Of a stretch of DNA of 64,000 bases, positions 11,160 through 24,400 are shown one piece after another. The position numbers and the translations under genes were made by a program. The notes beneath the pieces were generated by a model. The model saw nothing but the letters and a program-made list of their open reading frames with translations, made no database searches and was not told the origin of the DNA. The stretch comes from Schistosoma mansoni. Taxonomy: Eukaryota > Platyhelminthes > Trematoda > Strigeidida > Schistosomatidae. The stretch covers positions 16,501,004 to 16,565,003 of the forward strand of contig NC_031498.1 in NCBI RefSeq assembly GCF_000237925.1, read 5' to 3'. How positions within the stretch are numbered: position 1 is the first letter of the stretch; each line of letters starts with the position of its first letter.

Positions 11160-11652
11160 TTTTTTGAAAATATATTTGATAAGACAAATACATACGCGCC
11201 ACACAAGTTGCTTAATTTGTGTGTGGCCTGTGATACTGCCCGGGTGCCTAAACAGAAACAGGTGGTTTCCTAAGGGGGCCACACATGGAGCCTTCGACCG
11301 AAGGGTCTGGTCCACAAGATAGTTAGGCATCGTAAGGAGATGAAGTCCCATGGTAGCAGGTGACCAATGATTGATTCATACGCCATTTGTTCCCTCAGGA
11401 TACTGGAGCCCGTGTGCACCGTTGGTTTGGAATTAGAGTTTTCCCACTCCACTAGTTGAACTTTCCGTGTCCACCAACCCGGTCAAAGCGCCAAACATTC
11501 GCTTTTTATCCTCTCAATTTCCTAAACAACACCCCTGCCGCGAGAAGGCAGTGAGTAGGACTTCCCTGACAGTGACTGTATATGCGTGGTCACGTGAGAG
11601 CATTTGAAGAGGGAGGGCTGACTCTCCCCACTCACAGTCGTACCAGGGCACT
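11160..11652 (+). repeat. ~520-bp dispersed repeat, copy 3
   Basis: Nearly complete, more diverged at both ends. Same orientation as the other copies. The next copy lies only about 300 bp downstream. Confidence 0.75.
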
Positions 11653-11956
11653 GGAGAGGGGGTGATGATTGTCTTTATGAAAAGCTTAAACACATTAGAG
11701 ATACAGTGATAACTATGAATCAACTACTACCGATTATTCATCATGTAAATCAACCGCGGGAAACAAAGAAAGATAATTTCATACTATCATCTACTATATT
11801 AAAAACGTTCGATAGATTTTGACACACAACCATTACAATCTTAGTTATGTATGAGAGGACCACAGTCGTTCATGGTACACAAATATGATCATCTGAAGTA
11901 AATTTTCTTTGCTAACTATAGTATTTGATCTAAAATGGTGGTAATTTCACTTTTAT

Positions 11957-12327
11957 TTTTATTATTTGAACACATAAATATTGGTACAAGTAAGCACCAG
12001 ATACATTTGCGCCGCACAAATCTCATTTGATTTGTGTGAGGGCTGTGATACTACCCAGGTGCCCAAACTGAAGAAGGTGGTTTAATTAGGGGGCCACACC
12101 CGGAGCCTTTGACCTAAAGGTCTGATCCACAAGGCAGTGGAGCATCATAAGGAGATGCAGTCTCATGGTAGCTGGTGACCAACGATTTATTCATATGCCT
12201 TTCGTCCCTTCAGGATACTGGAGGTTTTTCTAACTCTCCTAAGTAGACTTTCCGTGTCCACCAACCCGGTTAATGCGCAGGACATTTGCTTTTTGTCCTC
12301 TCATTTTTGTAAACAACACCCCCGCCA
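11957..12327 (+). repeat. ~520-bp dispersed repeat, copy 4 (right end missing)
   Basis: Begins with a (TTA)n-like run and ends at the AACAACACCCCCGCCAC motif, so the last ~150 bp of the repeat are absent. An internal deletion removes the segment around GCCCATGTGCACCATTGG. It ends about 100 bp beyond the PGS1 stop codon. Confidence 0.7.
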
Positions 12328-12424
12328 CTTAGTTTTAACTGATAAAATGCTGTTTTTGATCTGTTAATGATTAAACTTTTTAAAAAAAAAGAAGGATAAT
12401 ATGAAAACCCGATAAGGCAACCAT

Positions 12425-15400
12425 TTACATATACCAACGAAATATTGGTAGCAAAAATCTTACATATACAGGTAAACGATATTTAGTTTGATAAATTAAT
12501 TGATTTAAAGTTATAGGATAACAACAAGTAGAAGAGAAAAGATGACATCGTTCATTATAAAGACACTGACGTAATTTCGGATTAGTTGTAACAATACACA
12601 GTTGACTTTCCAGGTCTCGATTCAAAGAACGATAACTGAAATTTGATGAACCAACTAAAGATAAACTATATGAAGGATGATGATGATCAGCAGTCTTTTT
12701 TTCCTCGTCTTGACTATCATCAGCGACACTTTCAATCCATAAACCTTTAGCATGAAATGTCCAATCTGGTCTGATATATTCATATATATTGATATTACTA
12801 TGATTTAATTTAGTAGTATAGAATAATTGAAGTAATTGTATAAGAGCTTCTCTATATGCTAATGGTATATAACCGGAAGCACCTTTTGATTTTAGAAATC
12901 CATTAGCCTGAAATATGTGTAATGATGATATTGATCAAACAAATATATAATTTTGAACACATACTGAGTAAAAAGCGTCTTTTAAATGAAAAGATTTTTA
13001 ATAGTTGAGATCATGAATCAATTGAAGCTAGACCACCATGGAAAATCTGGAAGCACTGCTTTAAGGCCGTTTCGTCCTATTATGGGACTCCTCAGTGGCA
13101 GTGCGCATCCACGATCTCGCCTTGTGAGATTCGAAACCAGGACCTATCAGTCTGACACGCGTAAGCGCTTAACCACCAGACCACTGAGGAGTCTCACAAT
13201 AGGACGAAACGACCAAATACACGGGACGCTTACTCCTACTGAAGATCTCATTTGAACTTCATATGTCAATAACAACCCATTTCCTTCCTCTTTTGTTTAA
13301 AATAAAACAGCCACAAATCACATCACTCTTCTAATCCACTGACTGAATGACAATCAGAATTTTTTATTGTGCAAGAGCTTGGATTAATTTATGTCTTCTT
13401 TTCAAGCTACATTTTGACTCGGTCAATTATTTGCTGACAACCTTGACTGCTTTCGTATGAGGGTATGTGTACGTACCGCTTACCCTATTCATCACGTCTT
13501 CAACTCATTTTTATTTGGCTATAAAAATTGAGTCACGCGTTATCAAAACGAGTTGGCACACTTGTCATCTCCGCTTCGCTCTCCCCCTTTCATTCTGAAT
13601 GCCTGTTTGGATGAGTGAGTGTATTAAATAAGTTCATCTAACGAAATCCGTATTTGACATCTCATCACCGCCGTCGCACAAACGGTGTTAGCCTAGGTAA
13701 TGTACGGAGTTAAATGGAAGATTTATGTTCATAGCATATTCATACGTCTATCCAAATGAGAGTCAGATGAGCGGGCCATCACTATATATATATCTTACAC
13801 CGTGGTTTTCGGGATGTTGTTATGTATGTTTAGTGATCATCAGTTTGTATGTAGGTTGTGTTAGGTGACAAGAATTTCCAGACTGAAGTGATAATTGATG
13901 AATACAAGTTTCAATCAAAATTGCTGACACAATTTCAGATGGATATGCATTTAGGACTTGACTACCAGCCACTACAACAAACTAGTTAATTATTCATTGA
14001 AAGATACAGATCCCAACTATTGAGTTAAACAATTTCCAAATTTAACTGAAGGGGTTTTGTGGAGATTGGTCTCATTTATTGGCTGTGTTTGTCACAGATT
14101 AATATCTGGTGGGGTGACATTAGAAAACAAGGAGCACTGAACAACCGCTTTTTCCTAATATGGCATTGTATGGTTGTCGCTCTATGTTTTAAATTGATTG
14201 GAGTTGAAATTATACCATAGAATGCCAATCTAGTGGTTCTAATGGTCAAGGCTTTGCCATAATACCTGGAAGTTCTGGGTTCGATCTCTGGTGGTGGTAC
14301 AGAGATACAGCTGTCAATTCAAATCCCATAGTGGTAGAAGTAGTAAGAGTATAAGCAGTAATCGGAAAGATAAGGGTTTGAAAATGTTATTCAAGGAGTA
14401 TAATCCAGTGAAAAAATTTGGAACCAGAAAAAAAAGAAGGGACATGAAGAATTTGGGAGAACACAAAGAGTGGATGCACCTTCTCCATTGAAAACGATTT
14501 TCAGCCATGTCATTCAAGGTCTGGTTGGGCATACGTAACACGTGTCCCAGCCATCTCAACTGATGAAGTTTCACTACTTCATCAATCGATTTGCCATCCT
14601 TAACTAGTACCCGTTTCCTAACATCTGCATTACTTACTCGGTGGTCCCAGGATATACGAGCAATGCTTCGAAGACACCTATGATCGAATACTAGTAGCCT
14701 ACGAATATCCTCTACTCTTATCAGCCATGTTTCACTGCCATAAAGTAGGACGGGACGAACTGCTGCACAGTAAATCCGTCCTTTAGTTGCTAGACGGACA
14801 TCTCGCCTACGCCATAAATGACACAAGCTGGTGAAATCTAGTCGAGCACTCTGTATCCGTGCTGAGATTTCGTCAAAGACCAAACCACAAAGGCTGATGA
14901 GACTCCCAGAATAAATGAAGCGGTCAACACGCTCAACTACTACACTTCCTATCATTAGTTCAGGTGGCGATGCAACCCAATCCTGAAGTAACATCTTGCA
15001 CTTCGAGGGGGGGAATCACATCCCGAACATGCCTGCATAGTAACTAAATTGATACATATATATTAAGATAACTTCTATTAAGGTAACATGGTGGTTGTAG
15101 GTGGTCAACAGGAAACCCTGGACCCGGGTTTCGTGCTACTTGGCACTCGTCAGTAAGGTGTACCTGTAATCTTGAGGGAACTAACGCTCCCTGGCGGATT
15201 CGATCCCGTGTCACTCAGCTTCACAGTCAGAGACGTTACCACTGAGCTATTCGGGCCGCGACCGACCTCCTGTAGGACTGAGATCTAATCACAATTGATT
15301 GATCGAATTATTATTATTATTATTTAAACACATAAATATTGGTACAAGTAAGCAACAGATAAATATGCGCCTCACAAATCTCATTCGATTTGTGTAAGGG

Positions 15401-18400
15401 CTGTGATACTACCCAGGTGCCCAAACTGAAGCAGGTGGTTTTCTTAGGGGACCACACCCGGAGCCTTTGACCTAAAGGTCTAGTCCACAAGGCAGTGGAG
15501 CATCGTGAGGAGATGCAGTCCTATGGTAGCCGGTGACCAACAATTGGTTCGTACGCCATTTGATCCTTCAGGATACTGGAGCCCATGTGCACCATTGGTT
15601 TGGAATCAGGGTTTTCCAACTCCCCTAGGTGGACTTTCCGTGTCCACCAACCCGGTTAAAGCGCCGGACATTCACTTTTCGTTCTCTGAATTTCGTAAAC
15701 AACACCCCTGCCACGAGAAGGCAGTGAGTAGGACTTCCCTGACAGAGGCTATATATCCGCGTGGCCATATGAGAGCATTTCGAGAGGGAGAGCAGATTCT
15801 CCCCACTCTCGGCCGTACCAGGGCATGCTTGAACTGATAAGCTACGGGTCAATAAAAGAACAAGATAACCAGCTACCAAGAACTCAAATATTACTTTCCT
15901 GTGAAGATGTTTAGTTAACTCAGATAATTAAATATGGAAAGCCAAACGTTTCCGACTATGACTTCAATAGTAGTCAGATGTACTAAGAATCACTTAGATA
16001 ATCAATACCGATGTTTAAAAGTTGACCTCTATCATACATAGATATCTGAATTCACTTTAGACTTCAGCGAGCAAGTTTGATGTGGATCTTAGTGGTCCTT
16101 CGTTCTTCTGAACATCACCAGCAAAAAACTTCGGGTAGGAGATCTATAGTTGCACGTCTTGTGAGAATATTTTAACCCTAGTTGTTGCACTTTCTTCTCT
16201 TCAAAAACATTGATAAGATACTTAAAATCGTAGTATTTTTTGGAAAAAACTTATCCCATAAGGTTGGTCCAGTAATGCGAACCTGCTATGATTCGAAAAC
16301 GTCCAGCCATCAGATACGTAATGTAGTAGAATTTTGTCAATGTCACAACAAATCTTGCCTTGTTAATCAGACTGATTATTACAGTGGACTGTGCTGCATA
16401 CGACAAACCTTTGCTAAAATCTATTAACTTATTCTCCATTGTCTAGAACCACAAGTTCTTATGTCTGATAAAAATTCAATATACACGTGAAATCAACATT
16501 CCGCTTGGTTGAGGTAGCAGGCTTACACCACATTTTCTGCATTAGTGGTTGAAATCAAGTTTCAATTCCAACAACTGAAAGTTGCCAAGACATTTATCAT
16601 AGTCCCACTGCCAGGAGATATCCTTAGTAGCTTCTCAACAACAAATCTATAGTAGTGCTAGCGAAATAAAATAAGCCTTACATTATGAGGCGTTTTGGAA
16701 AGTTATCCACCATCTTTAGAAGAAAATAATAAACTAAAATATCTCGAATATGAACAGGCTGACGGGTGATCAGTAATTCAGTAGTTAAAGCTTTTAACCA
16801 CCGGGTTGCAGCTTTGCAATCGACTTTATCAATTTCGCCCGACCGTTGCTGCTACCTGGACGTGGTGGTCGGGCTTGCCTATCGTGATGAAGCAATCGAG
16901 CTATGTTGGCTGGAACAATCGTTCATCGAGGTCCTACCATGCCAGACAGGTCGGTTGAAGAGCGGTGAGACTAAAAGCAGCAAACCCAACGTCCGAAGGC
17001 GAAGTCGTACTGCTGACTGTATAGAGGTGTGACAGCAGTAAGGTGTTTCCTTCAGACAACCAGCATGACAGCGATGCTGCCTTCCCACAAGGAGGGGTGG
17101 GGTTAGAAAAGGTCGGCCCTAAAAATGCACACCTCGCCTTATCCCACGGATATCCGTCTCCGGCGGTAAGGTCTCAACAAGTACGGAGCTAACACAAAAA
17201 CTACCCACAAAAAGGTCGCGTGCGACCGACCTCAAGTAGTTGTCCCTTGGGCACTGCGGTCACGCTCTCAGGTCATTAAGACCACTTCTAACCCAATTTC
17301 CTTTTCAGGTACCTCTAGAAGAACCCTTCCACGGTGTGGGCAACCGGGAAGTGATAACTGCCCTCATACCTCTAACAACACTCAAGACCACTGTATTCAT
17401 AATCAATCTCCTTCAATTCCTACTATTCCTTCTACCTTGACTTTCAACACTAAACTTCCCCTCTCGGTTTCTTCTTCAAGTGTCACCATGGCCAACGATT
17501 CCAGTGCGCGAAACGCTGTCCCAGGTCTACTAAAACCTCGCTCCAAACTACACATTGGAGCCTTCAACGTACGTACCCTATGCCAAATCGGTCAACAGGC
17601 CTCCTTAGCTAAAACCCTAGAATCTCGTACCATTGATGTATGCTGTGTCTCCGAAACACGCATACAGGATCCCAGTGTGGTCATTCACTTGACCTCACCT
17701 CGCCAAAATGGACAGCCGACGAAATACACCCTCCGTGTATCTGGCGACCCGTTGGCTAGTTCTCGCGGACTTGCAGGTGTAGGCATAGCATTAAGTACAA
17801 GGGCAGAACAGGCACTACTAGAATGGATCCCCGTTGACAGTCGCCTGTGTGCTGTCCGGCTAAATGGCTCCGTAAGAACTCGGAAGGATAGGGACACACG
17901 TCGTTGCCTTTTCGTCGTTTCTGCCTACGCTCCCACTGACTGCAGCCATGATGAAGTGAAAGATGACTTTTACAGAAAGCTGAGCGCTCAGACATAGTAG
18001 TCGTAGCGGGTGACTTTAATGCCCAGGTAGGCAGCTTAAATCAAACAGAAAGACATTTAGGTGGGTGTTTTAGTATTCCGGCTCAACGAACCGATAATGG
18101 TGATCGTCTGTTGCAACTATGCTCAGACAATCGTTTATTTCTAGCAAGCACTAATTTTAAGCATAATGAGAGACATCGTCTAACATGGCGAGCACCTGCA
18201 CCAAACCAACGATGGGCTCAAATAGACCATATTGTCATCAGTCATCGTTGGAGAGGCTCAATAGAAGATTGTCGCTCGTATTGGAATACTTGTTTAGACT
18301 CTGATCACGCTTTAATACGAGCGCGCATTTGTCTGCGCCTCAATGGACGCAGGAAAAGTACACTAAGAAGACCCATTAGGATTGAACTGGAGGACGAGAA

Positions 18401-21400
18401 AGTCAAATGCGAATTCCAGAAACAACTGAGTTCACATCTAGGCAGTTCTGTAAACAAGACTGACCCAGATACTGCTTGGAAAGACATACGAACAGCTGTG
18501 GAAACAGCAGTAACATCTATTAGTCATTTAAACCATAGGGCTCCAAAAAACCAATGGATTTCTTCTAAGTCTATTTCACTGATGGATTCGCGTAAACTCA
18601 TCCCATCAGGCTCTGAACATGACGAAGAGCGTAAAGAAATTAGATCTAGGTTAACTAAAAGTCTAAGGAACGATCGTGAGCAGTGGTGGGCAACGAAAGC
18701 AAAAGAGATGGAAAAGGCAGTGGCTGTAGACAACACCAGCCAACTATTCAGACTAATAAAAGAAACCTGAATTAAGAAGTCAAGTGTAAGTGAGACAATC
18801 TCCGAAAAAGACGGAACCCTTATCTGCTCTCAACCTAAACGTTTAGAACGATGGGCGGAACACTTTAGAGAACAGTTTAGCTGGCCTTCAGCTACTGCAC
18901 AACTACCCACTATTCCTAGAAAACCTGAATGGAATATTGAAGTAGGCCCCCCGACCCTACTTGAAGTTCAAAAGGCTATAGGTAATCTGAAACGAGGAAG
19001 AGCAGCTGGTCCTGATGGATTGGCTCCAGAGGTCTTTAAATATGGTGGTTCAATTTTAGCGATTAGGTTGACTAATATTCTGGCTAAAATCTGGGAGACG
19101 GATGTAATCCCATCCGACTGGTCACAATCACTGATTGTCCCAATATATAAAAAGGGGTCAAAATCATCCTGCGATAACCATAGAGGGATTAGTCTGACTA
19201 ACATAGCATCTAAAATACTAGCCTCAATAATTATCGGGCGCCTAACTAAGACTCGTGAACTGCAAACACGAGAAAATCAGGCTGGCTTCAGACCTGGTCG
19301 TGGCTGTATCGACCACATATTCACCATTCGTCAAGTTTTAGAGCACAGACACGCTTATCGGCGTCCGACAATGATAGTTTTTCTTGACTTGAAAGGAGCA
19401 TTTGACTCTGTAAACCGAGAGGTTCTGTGGCAGTGTCTGTCATTGAAAGGTGTACCTGAGAAGTACATAAACCTTGTAAAGGCTCTTTACTCGAACACTA
19501 TTAGTCGAGTGAGAGCTTATGGCGAACTATCATATGATTTTACAACCTCAAGTGGTGTCCGTCAAGGCTGTCCACTATCCCCGTTTTTGTTTAACTTCAT
19601 TATAGACCGGTTACTGGAAATAACACTCTCTTCGACTGAATCTACAGGAATTGAGCTCCTACCAGGGGGACCACTAAGCGACTTAGAATACGCAGATGAC
19701 ATAGTCCTGTTTGGTGAAGACGCTGGCAAAATGCAGTCTTCTGTTGGAACTCAGTAATAATGCCAGGATGTTTGGGATGCGTTTCTCCCCATCCAAATGT
19801 AAATTGTTACTCCAGGACTGGCCTGCGTCAACACCCGAACTAAGGATAGGGAGTGAAGTAGTCGAACGCATGGACAACTTCACTTATCTTGGAAGTCTGA
19901 TCAGCCCTAATGGGTTGGTGCCTGACGAAATCTCAGCATGGATTCAAAAAGCTCGTTTGGCTTTTACCAACTTACGTCACCTATGGCGAAGACGAGATAT
20001 TCGTCTATCAATTAAGGGACGAGTATACTGAGCAGCAGTTCGCTCTGTTCTACTTTACGGCTGTGAAACATGGCCATTAAGAGTAGAAGATACTCGTAGG
20101 TTACTAGTATTTGACCACAGATGCCTTAGAAATATTGCTCGCATCTGCTGGGATCACCGGGTAAGTAATAGTGAGGTTAGACGCAGGGTATTAGGGAACG
20201 ATGGTAAATCAGTTGATGAGGTGATGAATCTTCATCGACTGAGATGGTTGGGCCATGTGTTACGTATGCCTGAACACCGATTACCACGACGCGCTATGAT
20301 GACTAGTATTGGGGACGGTTGGAAGAGAGTTAGGGGCGACCAAACCAAAACATGGCATCAGTGTTTGAAGTCACTAACTTCTAGCCTGAGCCATGTTGGC
20401 AGATGCAGACTACCTGGCTGGGGTCCGCGTGACTATCATAACCAATGGTTGGAGACTCTGTGTGACATGTCTCAGAATCGATCACAATGGCGTAGGTGTA
20501 TACACTCTTTATCTTCCCTTAAACCTTAAGATTAAAATTGCTTCATACTTGTCTTCCTTCCTATACTATATCCTTATATACAACCTATAATTTATATACT
20601 ACTACCAACACTAAATTAACTACTATGAATCCGGTGTTGATCTTGTTGTGCTAACGAGGTATGGCAACTTGGACCGATGCATATATGTGCCTGGTCCTAC
20701 GTTGTAGCTGACTGACTGACTTATCAATTTCGGTTTGAGCAGTTGGGTACTACCATAGACTTGTATACATTGCGTGTCATACAGTGAGTGTAGTACTACT
20801 TGCTCACCTAGTTACATAAACTAAACTAAAACTAGTATTTGGATTTGAAATACAACTAGAAGCCGTTCAATAGTTAACACGACATAAACTACAGGAGATT
20901 TTTACATGCTGTATATTTCCAACTAACTACCAAGTTCTCATCACACGGATGAAAACAGATGATTGTGTTTGTAAAACGATAAACTTGGCGTATTGATTCG
21001 AAAAACTCAGTCATATATTTGGAAACAGAGTAATGAAGCATATTCAATATTACAAAATATAGCGCTACATCGGCTGATCAATTATTTACATCCATACATT
21101 TTCACATTATTTAAAGTCATACATCTGATTACCTACAACATGGTACAATACGAGACTTGGTAAAGATAAACATTTAAGTACCGAACCACCAATCCAGGAG
21201 TACGTAATTGCGTTGTCACNNNNNNNNNNNNNNNNNNNNNNNNNNNNNNNNNNNNNNNNNNNNNNNNNNNNNNNNNNNNNNNNNNNNNNNNNNNNNNNNN
21301 NNNNNNNNNNNNNNNNNNNNNNNNNNNNNNNNNNNNNNNNNNNNNNNNNNNNNNNNNNNNNNNNNNNNNNNNNNNNNNNNNNNNNNNNNNNNNNNNNNNN

Positions 21401-24400
21401 NNNNNNNNNNNNNNNNNNNAGGATCCCCGCATTAAAACAGTGCTTCCAGGTTTTTTATGGTGGTCTAGCTTCAATTGATTCATGATCTCAACTATATAAA
21501 ATCTCCATAAAACCCCCTTCTGATAATGATCATATGCTCACTAGTGACTGGCTTCATGAGGTATTTCCTGGAGTTCTAGTGAGAAACAGTAACCAGTGGA
21601 GTTTAACCAGGTCTGTTGGGAGATATCAACTCATTGAAGACATTGGCGAATGGTTGCTCAATTTCGTGGATTGGTTGAAGTTAGACATTAACACAGTTGG
21701 ATGCCGGCTCAGCAGTTCTAAAGGTTAGGCGCTCGTGCGCGAGACTGATAGATCCTGGGTTCGAATCTCGTGAGGCGGAATCGTGGATGCGCACTGCCAC
21801 TGAGGAGTCCCACAATATGACGAAACGGCCTTAAAGCAGTGCTTCCAGGTTTTCTATGGTAGTCTAGCTTCAATTGATTCATGATCCCAACTATATAATA
21901 AATAACTGTCTCATTTTAGTATATTTCTTAAAGTGAGAATCCACACAAACCTCTATGCTTATATTAATAATGTATTTTTTTAAAAAAAAAAACAACCTGA
22001 CTTAGAGAATAATTCTCAATGTCTGAATAAGAAATAGTGATTTGTCAGATCCACAATGACATTGGTAGTGAGACTGATGTCAGTGACGGAAAATGAATAA
22101 TGGGTATGCACTTATTGTCAATCGATTGAAGTTGGAAGTCTGAACCTATATATACTAATTTAGTATCCTAAAAGTAACACGCTGAATAGCCTAAGTACAT
22201 TTGCTAGTAGGGTTGTGCTAAGGGAGGGCAAAATTAAGACAGAAACAGTATATGAAGTTGCTGATTGTTGGATTGAGCTATGTGAGAAAGTGTAAACTTC
22301 CTGATTTTAGTCTGTACAATGATAGTACATAACCTAAACATGGTCAAAGAGGTGTAGAAATGATTAATCTTTTCCTTTCACAAATTGAATATCAACCTTA
22401 TTCATTATTGAGAATACAATGTACCAACTTGGGATGATGAATATTTGTGCCTGATTCAATGTAATTTTGACTGAGTAAAGAGTAACTTTGGCTTAAAACT
22501 AATCAAAAAATATGGAATTAAACAAGCATACATCCATATAAACACATGAATACATCTTATGTACGGTATTTGTTTCTTTAAAGTAGGTTATTTGAATTGA
22601 TGACAAATTCTAGTTGTTATTCACATGTTGAAAGCAGAGTTATTTATCTAAATACATAAGCATTGATACAAGGAAGCACCGAACCGATAGGAGCCACATA
22701 AATCATTCGATTTGTGTGACGGCTGGGATACTGCCCAGGTGCCCAAACCAAAGCAGATGGTTCTCTTAAGGGGTCACACCCGGAGCCGTTGATCTAAAGG
22801 TTTAATCCACAAGGCAGTGGAGCAATATGAGGAGGTGCAGTTCCATGGTTGCCGGTGACCAACAATTGGTTCATCCGACATTTGTTCCTTCAGGATACTG
22901 GGGCCCGTGTGCACCACTAGTGTTTGAAATCAGGGTTTACCAACTCCCCTAGGCGGGTCCTCCATATCCACCGACATGGTTAAAGCGCCAGGCATTCGCT
23001 TTTCGTCCTCTCAATTTTATAAACGACACCCCTGACGCGAGAAGGCAGTGAGTAGGACTTCCCTGGTAATGGTTATATGCAAATATTAACTTTAGTTAAT
23101 CCACAACGTAGACTAACTGTTATTCAATGTTATCATCAGTGGAATTCAACCATATTATTAGTGAGACGATTCCAAACGATGAAACTGGTAATGTAATCTA
23201 TTAAATCACCCAGCTTAGAGGATAACACTCCATAAAAATCATTGTCGTGAGCTGAAAATCTTCTTCATAACCTTAGAAATTGAACCACAGTATAATAATC
23301 TCAAAAGGTGAAACTCTTGAACACATTCGGTAAATGTACTCACCAAGAGAATCAATTTCATATAGGAGTTTTAGTTTTGATGTTAGTCAGTCTATTAGAT
23401 TGATGTTTAATAAACATGTAATCAAATAATTTGGAAATCATGGTGAACCTGATATATCAACGAAGGTGTGACTGACGAAAGGCTGTACCAAATCTATATA
23501 GACAGTGAATAAAGAACTTATTGTGAGCAAATGATTTATCTGACCAAAGTCACTGCCCACATGTTATTGTCTGGCTCAATCTATATATTTATACGTAATC
23601 AAAGAACTTTAAGCATTATAAGTAAACTTACCCACTCATAATAACTGAATCATCAAATATATACGCTTTAATATGTTGTACACCGAATATTTCATTCCAA
23701 CGATTTGGTAACATGTAACGGATCCATTTGTATGGAAATGGATGTCTATACAATAAGATTGATACATTAGGCAAAGTAGTTAGTGGAGCTAAAAAATGAC
23801 ATGAAGAATATGAAGGTGGAAGTTCCAATAGATTTGTAGTAGATGATAAGTTATTTGCATTTATAGTATAATAATTAGTTGTCAGACAAGGACGTAGACC
23901 ACGTGTTGCATCCATTAGAATAGTAAGTTTTACATTTCTTTCACGAACAGCTTTTGTTAGTGCAGTAACCTGGAATAAAATGAAAATGCAAAAAAAGGAA
24001 GAGTTTGAAAATTCACATTTCATATAGATGGCTTCAGCTAGAATGAAAAGTTTTGCAATGATTTCTCACTAAGTATTGTGATAAATATCATATTTGTCCA
24101 GTGCTTGAAGTGCTGATGGAATTTCATCAATCAAGTTACTCAGTAGCTGATAGGATAACGCGATGGCGTTTGAAGAGAACGCTACTAGGCTCGAGCCCCG
24201 GAATAAATATCAACTATGGGTTTCAGATGGGACGAAATAAGCGTCCTGAATTCCACTGCTAGCCACCACCCATCTCTGCTTACAAGTTACAACGTGTCTA
24301 CTAGTTTAGGTAACTTGGAAACGCGTGAATTTTATTTTAAGGTCTGGTAGTTGGAAGTAGTTAACAGGAAATGCTGGACACAAGTTTTTTGCTGGCTGAT

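Larger units (their letters stand above)
16838..20720 (+). mobile_element. Near full-length RTE retrotransposon (SR2-like)
   Basis: A 3883-bp element flanked by a perfect 12-bp target duplication TTATCAATTTCG (16826-16837 and 20721-20732), so both ends are exact. The length fits the ~3.9 kb SR2/SjR2 RTE elements of schistosomes. Order: HDV-like ribozyme fold (16838-16985), 5' UTR to 17487, one long ORF (17488-20529) with apurinic-type endonuclease and reverse transcriptase, about 190 bp of 3' UTR, and a GACTGACTGAC end. The ORF is broken in four places, so this copy cannot move by itself. It lies in a PGS1 intron, antisense to the gene. Confidence 0.95.
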
